This document shows positions 43,373 through 51,082 of a stretch of 64,000 nt of DNA, piece after piece. The translations under genes were made by a program, and so were the position numbers. Origin of the DNA: Kribbella caucasensis (lineage in GTDB: Bacteria; Actinomycetota; Actinomycetes; Propionibacteriales; Kribbellaceae); assembly GCF_004361855.1 (NCBI RefSeq), contig NZ_SNWQ01000003.1:372001-436000 (forward strand), written 5' to 3'. The notes under the pieces are model-generated. The model searched no databases. It was given only the letters and a program-made list of their open reading frames with translations, and was not told where the DNA came from. The number at the start of each line of letters is the position of its first letter. The stretch's first letter is position 1.

Positions 43373-43414
43373 GTCTTACATTTGTTCGTTCGGGCTCTGA
43401 ACGTAATGTAAGAC
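43373..43414. promoter_or_regulatory. 42-bp inverted-repeat operator, copy 2 (ROK regulon)
   Basis: Identical over 42 bp, in opposite orientation, to 30485-30526. Arms GTCTTACATT and AATGTAAGAC. It lies 92 nt before the SDR start on one side and 38 nt before the ROK start on the other, so one site could control both directions. Identity of this length at two places is unlikely to be chance. Confidence 0.92.
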
Positions 43415-43452
43415 AGAGTTCCCGTCAATGGTTCATTCTCCGGACTATTACG

Positions 43453-44682
43453 ATGGGGGCCGTGACCAACTCCCTGCCAGCCGGGCTACACACAGTCCGC
43501 CGCCACAACGCCGGGCTCGTGCTGGATGCGATCGCCACACGTCCCGGCATCTCGCGGGCTGGCATCGCGGCACGCACCGGGCTGGCCAAGGCCACGGTGT
43601 CCGGCTCGATCGACCGGCTCGTCGCGGCCAACCTGATCGTCGACACCGGGCCTCAAACCCGTAGCGGCCGAGGCCGGCGTGGTACTGGGCTCACGTTGTC
43701 CCCCTCGGGACCGCACGGGCTGGGTGTCGAGATCGGTGTCGACTACCTCGCCACCTGCCTTGTCGATCTCGCCGGCACCACGCGCGCTCACCGGATTCGC
43801 GCCTGCAACAACCGCACCCGGTCAATGCGGCAGGTGATGGCGCACGTTGCGCGGGCAGTGCGCGCCGCGCTGGACGAGGCCGAAGCCATGGGCGCGCCCG
43901 TAGGCGGAATCGGCATCGCCGTACCGGGTTTGGTGGAATCCTCCGGGATGCTTCGCACAGCCCCCAACCTCGGATGGCGCGACGTCGACGTGCGCGCGGA
44001 ACTGGCCACCCGGGTAGACCTGGCCGACCGGCCGATCATTGTGGGCAACGAAGCCAATTTCGCGGCGACGGCGGAACTCCTGAGCGCAGAATCCGGCGAC
44101 TTGCGCGACTTCGTGCACATCACCGGCGAGATCGGCGTCGGCGCCGGCATCATCATCAACGGCGCGTTGCTGGCGGGGGTCCACGGGTTCTCCGGCGAGA
44201 TCGGCCATGTCTGCGTCGACCCCGACGGCCTCCTCTGCGGATGCGGAGCCCGCGGCTGCCTGGAGACCATGGCAGGCCAGGACGCCATCATGTCCAACGC
44301 TGGTGTCCCCGCCAACGGTCGCCCACCCGCCCACCTCATCGACACCCTCACCGAACGCCTGGCCCACGGCGATCCCGCCGCACTCGACGCAGCGCGCACG
44401 GCCGGACGGGCTCTCGGCATTGCGCTCGCAGCGCTCATCAACATCATCGATGTGCCGGTCGTTGTCCTCGGCGGCAGCTACGGCGCGCTCGAGCCCTGGA
44501 TCGGGCCGCCAATCTTGGACGAACTCGCCACCCATGTGATCAGCGCCCCTTGGGAACCACCACAGGTGCTGCGATCCCAGCTCGGCGCCGAAGCCGCTGT
44601 TCGTGGCGCCGCAGCTGCCGCCGTCCAGGACATCCTTGCCGATCCTGAGAACGCGATGGCGAGCGCACGGTCCGCCACCTGA
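43453..44682 (+). CDS. ROK-family transcriptional regulator
   Basis: 409-aa repressor. Winged helix at 15-75 (ISRAGIAARTGLAKATVSGS), then the ROK actin-like domain: GIGIAVPGLVESSGMLRTAP, IVGNEANFAATAEL, FSGEIGHVCVDPDG and the zinc site CGCGARGCLETMAG. ROK repressors bind sugars and release operators of sugar genes. The start ATG 43453 has no strong Shine-Dalgarno; GTG 43462 is possible. It is divergent from SDR-GH3 with the 42-bp operator between them, so it is the likely owner of both operator copies. Confidence 0.94.
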   Translation: MGAVTNSLPAGLHTVRRHNAGLVLDAIATRPGISRAGIAARTGLAKATVSGSIDRLVAANLIVDTGPQTRSGRGRRGTGLTLSPSGPHGLGVEIGVDYLATCLVDLAGTTRAHRIRACNNRTRSMRQVMAHVARAVRAALDEAEAMGAPVGGIGIAVPGLVESSGMLRTAPNLGWRDVDVRAELATRVDLADRPIIVGNEANFAATAELLSAESGDLRDFVHITGEIGVGAGIIINGALLAGVHGFSGEIGHVCVDPDGLLCGCGARGCLETMAGQDAIMSNAGVPANGRPPAHLIDTLTERLAHGDPAALDAARTAGRALGIALAALINIIDVPVVVLGGSYGALEPWIGPPILDELATHVISAPWEPPQVLRSQLGAEAAVRGAAAAAVQDILADPENAMASARSAT

Positions 44683-44745
44683 CACGGGCGGATTCGACAC
44701 AGACCTAGATCTCGTACTGCGATCTGCGTCCAGACCCGCGGGCGT

Positions 44746-45714
44746 TTAGGTGTTCTCGTCGGCGTTCAGTGCTGTGAGGGCGTCGAGTTGGGTCTGCTCG
44801 AGGTGGGTGTTTGCTGCTGCGGCGTTCGCGGTGATTTCATCCACGGTTTCGGCGCCGACGATCGCCGACGCGACGGTTGGCCGGGACAGCAGCCAGGCGA
44901 GTGAGAGCTCGTGTGGTTGCAGTCCCCATTCCTGGCTGAGCTGCTCGACCGCACGACCGATCTCGAGCTCGGTTTCGGAGAAGCCGGATCCCGAGAACCG
45001 CTGCCAGCCGTAGATGTCCCGTTCCAGGATGCGGGTGCCGGCCAGTAGACCGCCGTGGAGCGGCGAGTAGGTGACGATGGAGAGTCCGAACTGCTGGCAG
45101 GCTGGCATTAGCTCCTGTTCGGCCGCGCGGTCGATGAGGTTGTATCGGACCTGAGCGCAGACCGGGGCGTGGAGGCGCCGGTCGTCGGCGATCCATAGCG
45201 CCTGCGTGAGCTGCCAGGCCGGATAGTTGGACAATGCGACGTATCGCAGCTTGCCCTGCCGGACGAGATCGTCGTACGCCTGGAGTGTTTGTTCCAGGGG
45301 CGTGTCGGGGTCGGGCCAGTGCGCGTAGTAGAGGTCGATGTAGTCGGTTTGCAGTCTGCGCAGGCTGGTGTCGACTTGCTCGATGATGTGCCGGCGGGAC
45401 AGCCCGGCACCTGGGCCGAGGCGCCGTTCTCCGGACTTGGTCGCGAGCACCACGTTGTCGCGGCGGCCGGCCAGTGCTCTGCCGAGGATTTGTTCGGCGG
45501 GCTCGCGTTCGGCGGAGGGCGGAGCGCCGGGCTGGTCGAAGACCGACAAGGTCCCGTACACGTTGGCGGTGTCGAAGAAGTTGATGCCGAGGTCAAGGGC
45601 TGCGTGGACGACCCGTTCGGCGTCCCGCTCGTCCGGCGAAACTCCAAAGGTGGCCGTGCCCAGGCAGATCTTGGACACCTCGACACCAGTCGGCCCTAGC
45701 AACGCGTATTCCAT
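44746..45714 (-). CDS. aldo/keto reductase (Kv-beta/YghZ-like)
   Basis: 322-aa NADPH reductase. Asp and Tyr in NFFDTANVYG, Lys in NVVLATKSGERR, His in IDLYYAHWPDPD; the AIVGAETVDEI end is typical. It is downstream of the LLM gene by 39 nt on the same strand and convergent with ROK. A fragment of its 3' end is found again behind operator copy 1 (30379-30428). Confidence 0.92.
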   Translation of the reverse strand: MEYALLGPTGVEVSKICLGTATFGVSPDERDAERVVHAALDLGINFFDTANVYGTLSVFDQPGAPPSAEREPAEQILGRALAGRRDNVVLATKSGERRLGPGAGLSRRHIIEQVDTSLRRLQTDYIDLYYAHWPDPDTPLEQTLQAYDDLVRQGKLRYVALSNYPAWQLTQALWIADDRRLHAPVCAQVRYNLIDRAAEQELMPACQQFGLSIVTYSPLHGGLLAGTRILERDIYGWQRFSGSGFSETELEIGRAVEQLSQEWGLQPHELSLAWLLSRPTVASAIVGAETVDEITANAAAANTHLEQTQLDALTALNADENT

Positions 45715-45753
45715 AAGCCACCTTGCCTTGGTCAGTGGTTTCGCTGGGAAGGA

Positions 45754-46692
45754 CTACTGCGCTACGAGCGGGCTCAGGAGCTTGCCCATTTCCGCGACCA
45801 GCCCGGGCTCGTGACCGTTGACGGGCATGTTGATGATGAGTCCGTCCACGCCGGCGCCGAGGATGTCGTCGCCGAGTTGCCCGGCGATCTCGGCAGGACT
45901 CCCGATGAACGACTCTGCCTGCAGGAACGGGCTGAGCGACTCATGGACTCGTCTGCCTTCGGCGGCGCTGTCGACCGGAATGGCCGTGGCAAGGAAGCTC
46001 GACTTGAGCGTGCCGGGATCGCGGCCGATCTCCTCGCATCGCTGGTGCAGGACCTGGACTTTGTGTGGCAAGACCGGCCGTGGGCAGATCATGTTGATAT
46101 GGTCGGCGAAACGGGCGGCGAGCCGAAAGGTCTTCCGCTCGCCGCTGCCGCCGAGCATGATCGGCACCGCGTCTCGATAGCGGGGTTCGTTCAGCGCGTT
46201 CTGGACCTGGTACCACTTGCCGTCGAACGTGAGCCGCTCGCCGCGGAGCATCGGCGCGATGATTTCCAAGGCCTCCTCGAGCTTTTGGAAGCGTTCGGTG
46301 AACGTGTCGAAGGCGAAGCCGAGCTCGTCGTGCTCTTGCTGGAACCATCCTGCTCCGATGCCGAGAATCGCCCGCCCTCGACTGATGACGTCCAGTGTTG
46401 AGACGGTCTTGGCGAGCAGCGCCGGGTTCCGGTAGGTGTTGCCGGACACGAGAGCGGCCAGCTGAACGGTCGAACTCGATGCGGCCAATGCGGCGAGAAT
46501 CGAGTAGGCCTCGAGCATCGGCTCGTCGATGGCGCCGAGGTCCGGCAGTTGATAGAAGTGATCCATCACCAGCACGGTGTCGAAACCTGAGGCTTCAGCT
46601 TCGCGCGTTTGCGCCACGACGGTCTCGAACAGGGCATCCGCGCCGCCGGGATAGGTGAACTTCGGTATCTGGTAACCCAGCGAAATTGTCAT
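45754..46692 (-). CDS. LLM-class (F420-type) flavin-dependent oxidoreductase
   Basis: 312-aa luciferase-like TIM barrel: ISLGYQIPKFTYPGGADALF, then GFDTVLVMDHFYQLP, LAALVSGNTYRNPALLAKTV, ISRGRAILGIGAGWFQQEHD and PIMLGGSGERKTFRLAARFA. These match the F420-dependent LLM subgroup common in actinomycetes. Start ATG 46692; it leads into the AKR gene. Substrate is unknown. Confidence 0.92.
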   Translation of the reverse strand: MTISLGYQIPKFTYPGGADALFETVVAQTREAEASGFDTVLVMDHFYQLPDLGAIDEPMLEAYSILAALAASSSTVQLAALVSGNTYRNPALLAKTVSTLDVISRGRAILGIGAGWFQQEHDELGFAFDTFTERFQKLEEALEIIAPMLRGERLTFDGKWYQVQNALNEPRYRDAVPIMLGGSGERKTFRLAARFADHINMICPRPVLPHKVQVLHQRCEEIGRDPGTLKSSFLATAIPVDSAAEGRRVHESLSPFLQAESFIGSPAEIAGQLGDDILGAGVDGLIINMPVNGHEPGLVAEMGKLLSPLVAQ

Positions 46693-46830
46693 ACACGCGT
46701 CCTCTGGTGCCGTGGGAGGGGATCTCAGTCAATGTCACCTGAGCTGGCTGGGGGAGTCTCTGCCGGTAGATGTATTGACAGGGCATCCCTATCCCGATGC
46801 CGGCGTGCTAGGGCGACAGGAACCACGCGG

Positions 46831-47220
46831 TCACGGGCGATCAGTGGTCGTGGACAGATCAGACCATTGGTCAAGCTCGTTGAGTTGGTGTCGCAAGTGG
46901 TCTCGGATCATGCTGACCGCATCAGAGCCCATCGGCATGCGAAACGGCAGTTGATCGATCGAGGCGAGTCGCACGATGAGGTCGGCGGCACGATCGGGAT
47001 CACCTGGCTCCTCGCCAGGTGCCCCGGCGTTCTCCTTGCGCCGCTTGCCGGCGGTGTCGGCGTAGGCGTCAACTGCGCGACCGGGATAGCGGCCGACAAG
47101 GTCCTCGAGCTGACGCGGATCCCGCGCCGTGGCGACAACCTTGTGACCGAGATCGAGTGCATGCACGGCGAGTGCCCGTCCGAGACCGGACGAGCAGCCG
47201 GTGATGAGCCATGTGGACAA
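46831..47220 (-). pseudogene. SDR gene with internal deletion
   Basis: The frame from 47220 starts as an SDR (MSTWLITGCSSGLGRALAVH, then VVATARDPRQLEDLV) but at about residue 49 jumps to DAYADTAGKRRKENAGAPGE and the C-terminal GDPDRAADLIVRLASIDQLP. About 150 residues with the NAG, Ser and YxxxK motifs are missing, with the reading frame kept. A 129-aa product could be made but cannot be an SDR enzyme. It lies 36 nt downstream of the ADH gene. Confidence 0.8.
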
Positions 47221-47256
47221 CGAGGCCCTCCTTGTCGATGGGGTCCAGCCGGCGGG

Positions 47257-48270
47257 CTAGTTGATGAAGACGCCCTTGCCCGAGGTCTGCTGGTCGAACA
47301 GCTCGTAGGCCGCGGCGTAGTCGGTGAGCTTCCATCGCTCGGTGAACACGGCGTCGACATCGATATCTCGCTCGACCACGAAGTCCGCGCAGCGTGCCAT
47401 CGATGCGATGGACATGGTCCACGACGTCATCGCCGTGATCTGCTTGTACAGGTGCTCCGTCAAATCGAACTGGATGGTGGAGCCGACACCGACCCAGCAC
47501 GCTGATCCCCACAGGTCGAGGACGTGCAGAGCGTCGTTTGCGGCCGAGGATGCGCCCGACGTCTCAAGACTCTTCGACACTCCTCGCCCCATTGTCAGCT
47601 CCCGGACCGCCAGGTCCACTGAATCGACCTCAGCGGGGTTGACCGTTGCCCAGGCACCGAAGTCGTGTGACCGCGCGAGTCTGCTGGGGGAGATATCGAG
47701 TGCGATGACGCGGGCGCCCATCGCGGAGGCCAGCTGGGTCGCGGCCAGGCCGACGGGTCCTTGCCCGAAAATGGCGATCGTGTCCGAGCCAGTCAGTGAG
47801 AGACGTTCCAGGGCTCCCCATGCGGTGCCCGTGCCACACCCTATGGCCGCCGCGCCAAGGTAGGACAATCCCGGGGGCATCGGCAGGACCGTGGACTCGG
47901 GGACCTTGACCAGATCGGCATGCGACCCGTGCGCCGTGTTGCCCATGGCAGCCGTACCTTCGCGGCAAAGCTGGGTCCATCCCATCCGGCATTGGTCGCA
48001 GCGCCCGCAGCCGAAGTAGTGGTGGACCATGACGGCCTGCCCGATCCAGGCTGGATCGGCCCCGCTGCCGACGGCGGCAACGACCCCGGCGGGTTCATGT
48101 CCGCCGATCTCGGAGCGGGCGGTCGCCTTGGGCCCGCGGTATCGGTGCAGGTCTGACCCGCACATGCCGGAGGCCATCACCTCGATGACCAGCTCACCCG
48201 GTCCTGGTGTCGGATCCGGAAAGGTCGCCAGTTCGAGCTCTCTCTCGCCGTGGAAGACGATCCCGCGCAT
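47257..48270 (-). CDS. zinc-binding alcohol/polyol dehydrogenase (MDR family)
   Basis: 337-aa NAD enzyme. Catalytic zinc region SGMCGSDLHRYRGP and GGHEPAGVV; full structural-zinc set FGCGRCDQCRMGWTQLC; Rossmann IAIFGQGPVGLAATQLA. ATG 48270 has GAGGAGC 4-5 nt upstream. It resembles sorbitol/threonine-type dehydrogenases. It is divergent from the importer at 48559 with GntR-like sites in the shared gap, and may oxidise the imported compound. Confidence 0.93.
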   Translation of the reverse strand: MRGIVFHGERELELATFPDPTPGPGELVIEVMASGMCGSDLHRYRGPKATARSEIGGHEPAGVVAAVGSGADPAWIGQAVMVHHYFGCGRCDQCRMGWTQLCREGTAAMGNTAHGSHADLVKVPESTVLPMPPGLSYLGAAAIGCGTGTAWGALERLSLTGSDTIAIFGQGPVGLAATQLASAMGARVIALDISPSRLARSHDFGAWATVNPAEVDSVDLAVRELTMGRGVSKSLETSGASSAANDALHVLDLWGSACWVGVGSTIQFDLTEHLYKQITAMTSWTMSIASMARCADFVVERDIDVDAVFTERWKLTDYAAAYELFDQQTSGKGVFIN

Positions 48271-48343
48271 CTCGCTCCTCGATCTGGTCCCGTGCCAGGA
48301 ACCGTCGGCTAGGACGCGGCTACGCACCGCTCGCACGCTGAAT

Positions 48344-48367
48344 ACTGTCAGACATTAGTTCTAATGT
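48344..48367. promoter_or_regulatory. operator candidate in ADH/importer gap, left site
   Basis: ACTGTCAGACATTAG holds TGT-CAG-ACA, and ACATTAG-TT-CTAATGT (48352-48367) is a palindrome. It lies 74 nt before the ADH start. GTC-x-GACA-TTAG is shared with the right site. Confidence 0.6.
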
Positions 48368-48471
48368 GAACCAAGCCGGAGGTCAATACCCGACCGCACC
48401 TTCATGGTGCATCCGGACCCTTGACGGTTTGATGTTACGCGAGTATGAATGTCCCATGACGACCGAGATAA

Positions 48472-48490
48472 GGTCTGACAATTAGTCTCA
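48472..48490. promoter_or_regulatory. operator candidate in ADH/importer gap, right site
   Basis: GGTCTGACAATTAGTCTCA shares GTC-GACA-TTAG with the left site and lies 69 nt before the importer permease. The divergent gap 48271-48558 holds no gene. Confidence 0.5.
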
Positions 48491-48558
48491 GGTTCCGGGT
48501 CCGGTGCGCGTCGCCGTCCTAGATCAGCAGGGAGCAGGTTCCCCATGTACGACGTCGT

Positions 48559-49632
48559 ATGGCAGAACGCGCGGTAAGAGCCATGACAACCTCACGGGCG
48601 GCCGAGCGATTGCGCTCAGAGTCGCCGCAGTGGATCACTGATCTGAAGTACCGGTGGCCCGCCCGGTATCGGGCGAGCTGGATCGCCCTAGTCGTCCTTC
48701 TGCTCATCGTCGGCCCGGTTGTGCCCCGGGCGCTCAGCGCGCCCTCGGTCGAGTTGGTCAGCGCGCTGGCGGGCGTGCTGATCCTCGCCGCGCTCGGCCA
48801 GATGCTCATCATCATGGTGGGTGCGCTCGACCTCTCGGTCGGCGCGATCGTGTCTGTGGCGGCTGGGATGGTCGTGCACTACGGCGGCGAAGGCGCCAAC
48901 GTAGCGGGGGTTATCGCCGGCGCGGTTCTGGTGTCCGTCCTCTTGAGCTTGGCGAACGGCGTCATGATCAGTCTGCTGCGGCTGAACCCGCTGATCGTCA
49001 CGCTTGCCACCTTCGGGATCATCACCGGGGCGATCCGGCTGTGGACCGGCGTTTCGTTGTCGGTGACCGGCCAGGCGCCCGAGGCCCTGACCTCGTTCGC
49101 GCAGCCCGCCCTCACGGTGTTCAACGCTGTCTTTCTCTACGCGCTGGTCGTCGCGGTCCTCCTATCACTGTTGCTGACCAAGACGCGTTACGGCCGGCAC
49201 ATAGCATTCGTCGGTTCGAACCGGCGGGCGGCCCGGGCGCTGGGTATGTCGATCGTGCCCACTGAACTCGGAACCTTCGCGATCGCTGGTTTGCTGTACG
49301 GCGTCGCCGGCGTGCTGCTTGCCGGGTTCCTCGGAACCCCTGACGTGCAATCAGGCGCGATCTACCAGCTGTCCACCATCACTGTCGCCGGCATCGCCGG
49401 CGTCATGTTCGGCGGTGGGCCTGCCAGCGTCGCGAGCGTGGTCAGCGCCTCCGCGTTCCTCCAGATGCTTGACCAGGGGCTGGCAATCCTCGGGCTGGGC
49501 GCCGGGTCACGGGTCATGGTTCAAGGCTTCGTGCTTGTCGTCGCCGTGGGCGCGATCACCTTGGCCCAGTACAGCGCATCCGGTCTCAGCCGCGGCATCG
49601 GTCTGCGGCGCCGCCGGCCGTCGACCGGCTGA
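48559..49632 (+). CDS. sugar-type ABC permease (RbsC family)
   Basis: 357-aa membrane protein (BPD_transp_2 family): LAALGQMLIIMVGALDLSVG is the signature, VTLATFGIITGAIRLWTG and YGRHIAFVGSNRRAARALGM follow, GVAGVLLAGFLGTPDVQSG is late-conserved. About 9-10 helices. Start ATG 48559 or 48583 (neither has a clear Shine-Dalgarno). It is first in an operon with the binding protein and a fused ATPase-permease, so the transporter would have two different permease domains. Confidence 0.92.
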   Translation: MAERAVRAMTTSRAAERLRSESPQWITDLKYRWPARYRASWIALVVLLLIVGPVVPRALSAPSVELVSALAGVLILAALGQMLIIMVGALDLSVGAIVSVAAGMVVHYGGEGANVAGVIAGAVLVSVLLSLANGVMISLLRLNPLIVTLATFGIITGAIRLWTGVSLSVTGQAPEALTSFAQPALTVFNAVFLYALVVAVLLSLLLTKTRYGRHIAFVGSNRRAARALGMSIVPTELGTFAIAGLLYGVAGVLLAGFLGTPDVQSGAIYQLSTITVAGIAGVMFGGGPASVASVVSASAFLQMLDQGLAILGLGAGSRVMVQGFVLVVAVGAITLAQYSASGLSRGIGLRRRRPSTG

Positions 49633-49716
49633 ACCCATTCCATCCGCACGTCAGTTCTGGACCTGGGGTCAGGGCGGCGAGCAAGAACACCTACCAATCC
49701 CGAACTGGAGACAATC

Positions 49717-50997
49717 ATGGCAACGGGTACGCGGGTTGCTTTGCGCTTCCCAAGGACAGGCGCGAAGCTCAAGCTCGTCGCAATCACCGCTGCTGCGGCG
49801 GCGCTGCTCGCGGCGTGTGCCCCCGACACAGGGGCAAGTGGCAACTCGGCCAACGGCTCGTCGGCGCGCGCTTCGCGGGCACCGGTGAGCGAAGCGGCGG
49901 TCAAGAAGATCATCAACCGCTCCTTCCTCAAGGACATCCCGCTGCAGCAGCTCAACCCGGCGATCCAGGAGACCATGCAGGTCGCCGCCGCGGAGTGGAC
50001 GCCGGCGATGGAGGCGAAGCTGCAGGAGTGCCTGAAGCAGAACGTGTGTGAGACCGGCCGTGGCTCGCTCACGATCGCCTTCCCGAATGACAACATCAAC
50101 CCGTGGCGGCAGACTTTCCGGGCCGAGATCACCGCGCAGGCGATCGCCTCGCCTGACGTCGCCAAGATCATCTACAGCCTCGGTACCGACACCGCCAGCT
50201 GGCTTGCCAACTTCAAGAGCCTCGCGGCCCAGCGGCCCGACGTGATCGTGATCGACTCGATCTTCGGCTCGGCCATCGCCCCCGCGGTTCGCCAGGCCAA
50301 GGCTGCTGGAATCGTCGTCGTCCAGGCGGAGACACCCCTGCCACCCGAGGTCGCTTCGCTCGTCGACGTCCAGGCCACATCCGACCTGTGCGCCGCGTAC
50401 CGCGACGGCGCGAAGCTGGTCACCGGCCTCATCCCCGAGCCCGCTGGTTATGGCCTCTACACCGGCATTCCAGGCAACGCCAGCGCCGCGGCGTGGCAGC
50501 CCTGCTTAGTCAAGGGTCTCGAGTCGGCCGGTTGGAAGAAGGTCATCGAGGGCTTCACCCAGTGGACTCCTCAGGGCATGACCCAGGAGGGCAACGCTTT
50601 GTTCGCGTCGGGCACCAAGCCGGCGGTCGTGGCCTACGACTACACGATGGAGTACTTCGCCGCCCCGTTCCTGAAGGCGGGCCAGACACCGCCGGTCATG
50701 ATCTCCGACGTTGTCAACTACTCCTACCTGAAGCAACTGAAGGAGACCCAGGCCAAGGGCATCAAGGCCAAGGCGATCGTTGCCAACAGCAGGGTGTGGT
50801 ACGGCCGCATTGGTCTGACGGCCGGCATCATGAAGGCGCAGGGTCAGCAGGTCGACCACCAGATCGACATTCCGTACCCGATGGTGGACGCGGACGAGAT
50901 CCTGCCGTCGTACGATCCGGCGATGCCCGCGAACGCGCCGGTTCCCACCCTGTTCAATGCCGACCAGGAGACCGCGGTCCTCGCGGCCGGGTCCTGA
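49717..50997 (+). CDS. ABC transporter substrate-binding lipoprotein (PBP1/RbsB type)
   Basis: 426-aa exported protein: LKLVAITAAAAALLAACAPD is the signal with the lipid Cys near 34. The body has the type-I binding fold with SLTIAFPNDNINPWRQTFRA, LAAQRPDVIVIDSIFGSAIA and PPVMISDVVNYS. ATG 49717 has CTGGAG 6 nt upstream. It binds the substrate for the 48559/51083 importer. A 15-bp perfect hairpin follows, which may keep its mRNA abundant. Confidence 0.92.
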   Translation: MATGTRVALRFPRTGAKLKLVAITAAAAALLAACAPDTGASGNSANGSSARASRAPVSEAAVKKIINRSFLKDIPLQQLNPAIQETMQVAAAEWTPAMEAKLQECLKQNVCETGRGSLTIAFPNDNINPWRQTFRAEITAQAIASPDVAKIIYSLGTDTASWLANFKSLAAQRPDVIVIDSIFGSAIAPAVRQAKAAGIVVVQAETPLPPEVASLVDVQATSDLCAAYRDGAKLVTGLIPEPAGYGLYTGIPGNASAAAWQPCLVKGLESAGWKKVIEGFTQWTPQGMTQEGNALFASGTKPAVVAYDYTMEYFAAPFLKAGQTPPVMISDVVNYSYLKQLKETQAKGIKAKAIVANSRVWYGRIGLTAGIMKAQGQQVDHQIDIPYPMVDADEILPSYDPAMPANAPVPTLFNADQETAVLAAGS

Positions 50998-51007
50998 CGC
51001 TGCTGCT

Positions 51008-51053
51008 GCGGTGCCGGGTCGGTCTCGTCTCGGACAGGCCGACCCGGCACCGC
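51008..51053 (+). other. 15-bp perfect intercistronic hairpin
   Basis: GCGGTGCCGGGTCGG (51008-51022) pairs fully with CCGACCCGGCACCGC (51039-51053); loop 16 nt. It lies 10 nt after the binding-protein stop and 29 nt before the ATPase-permease start. Such stems commonly act as attenuators or 3'-end stabilisers, giving more binding protein than transporter. Confidence 0.85.
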
Positions 51054-51082
51054 GCACCGAGCCATCATCGGAAGGGTTCGTG

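Noticed and set aside
51008..51053. Ordinary operon terminator
   Set aside because: The transporter ATPase-permease gene follows within 29 nt in the same direction and is needed by the binding protein, so full termination here is unlikely.
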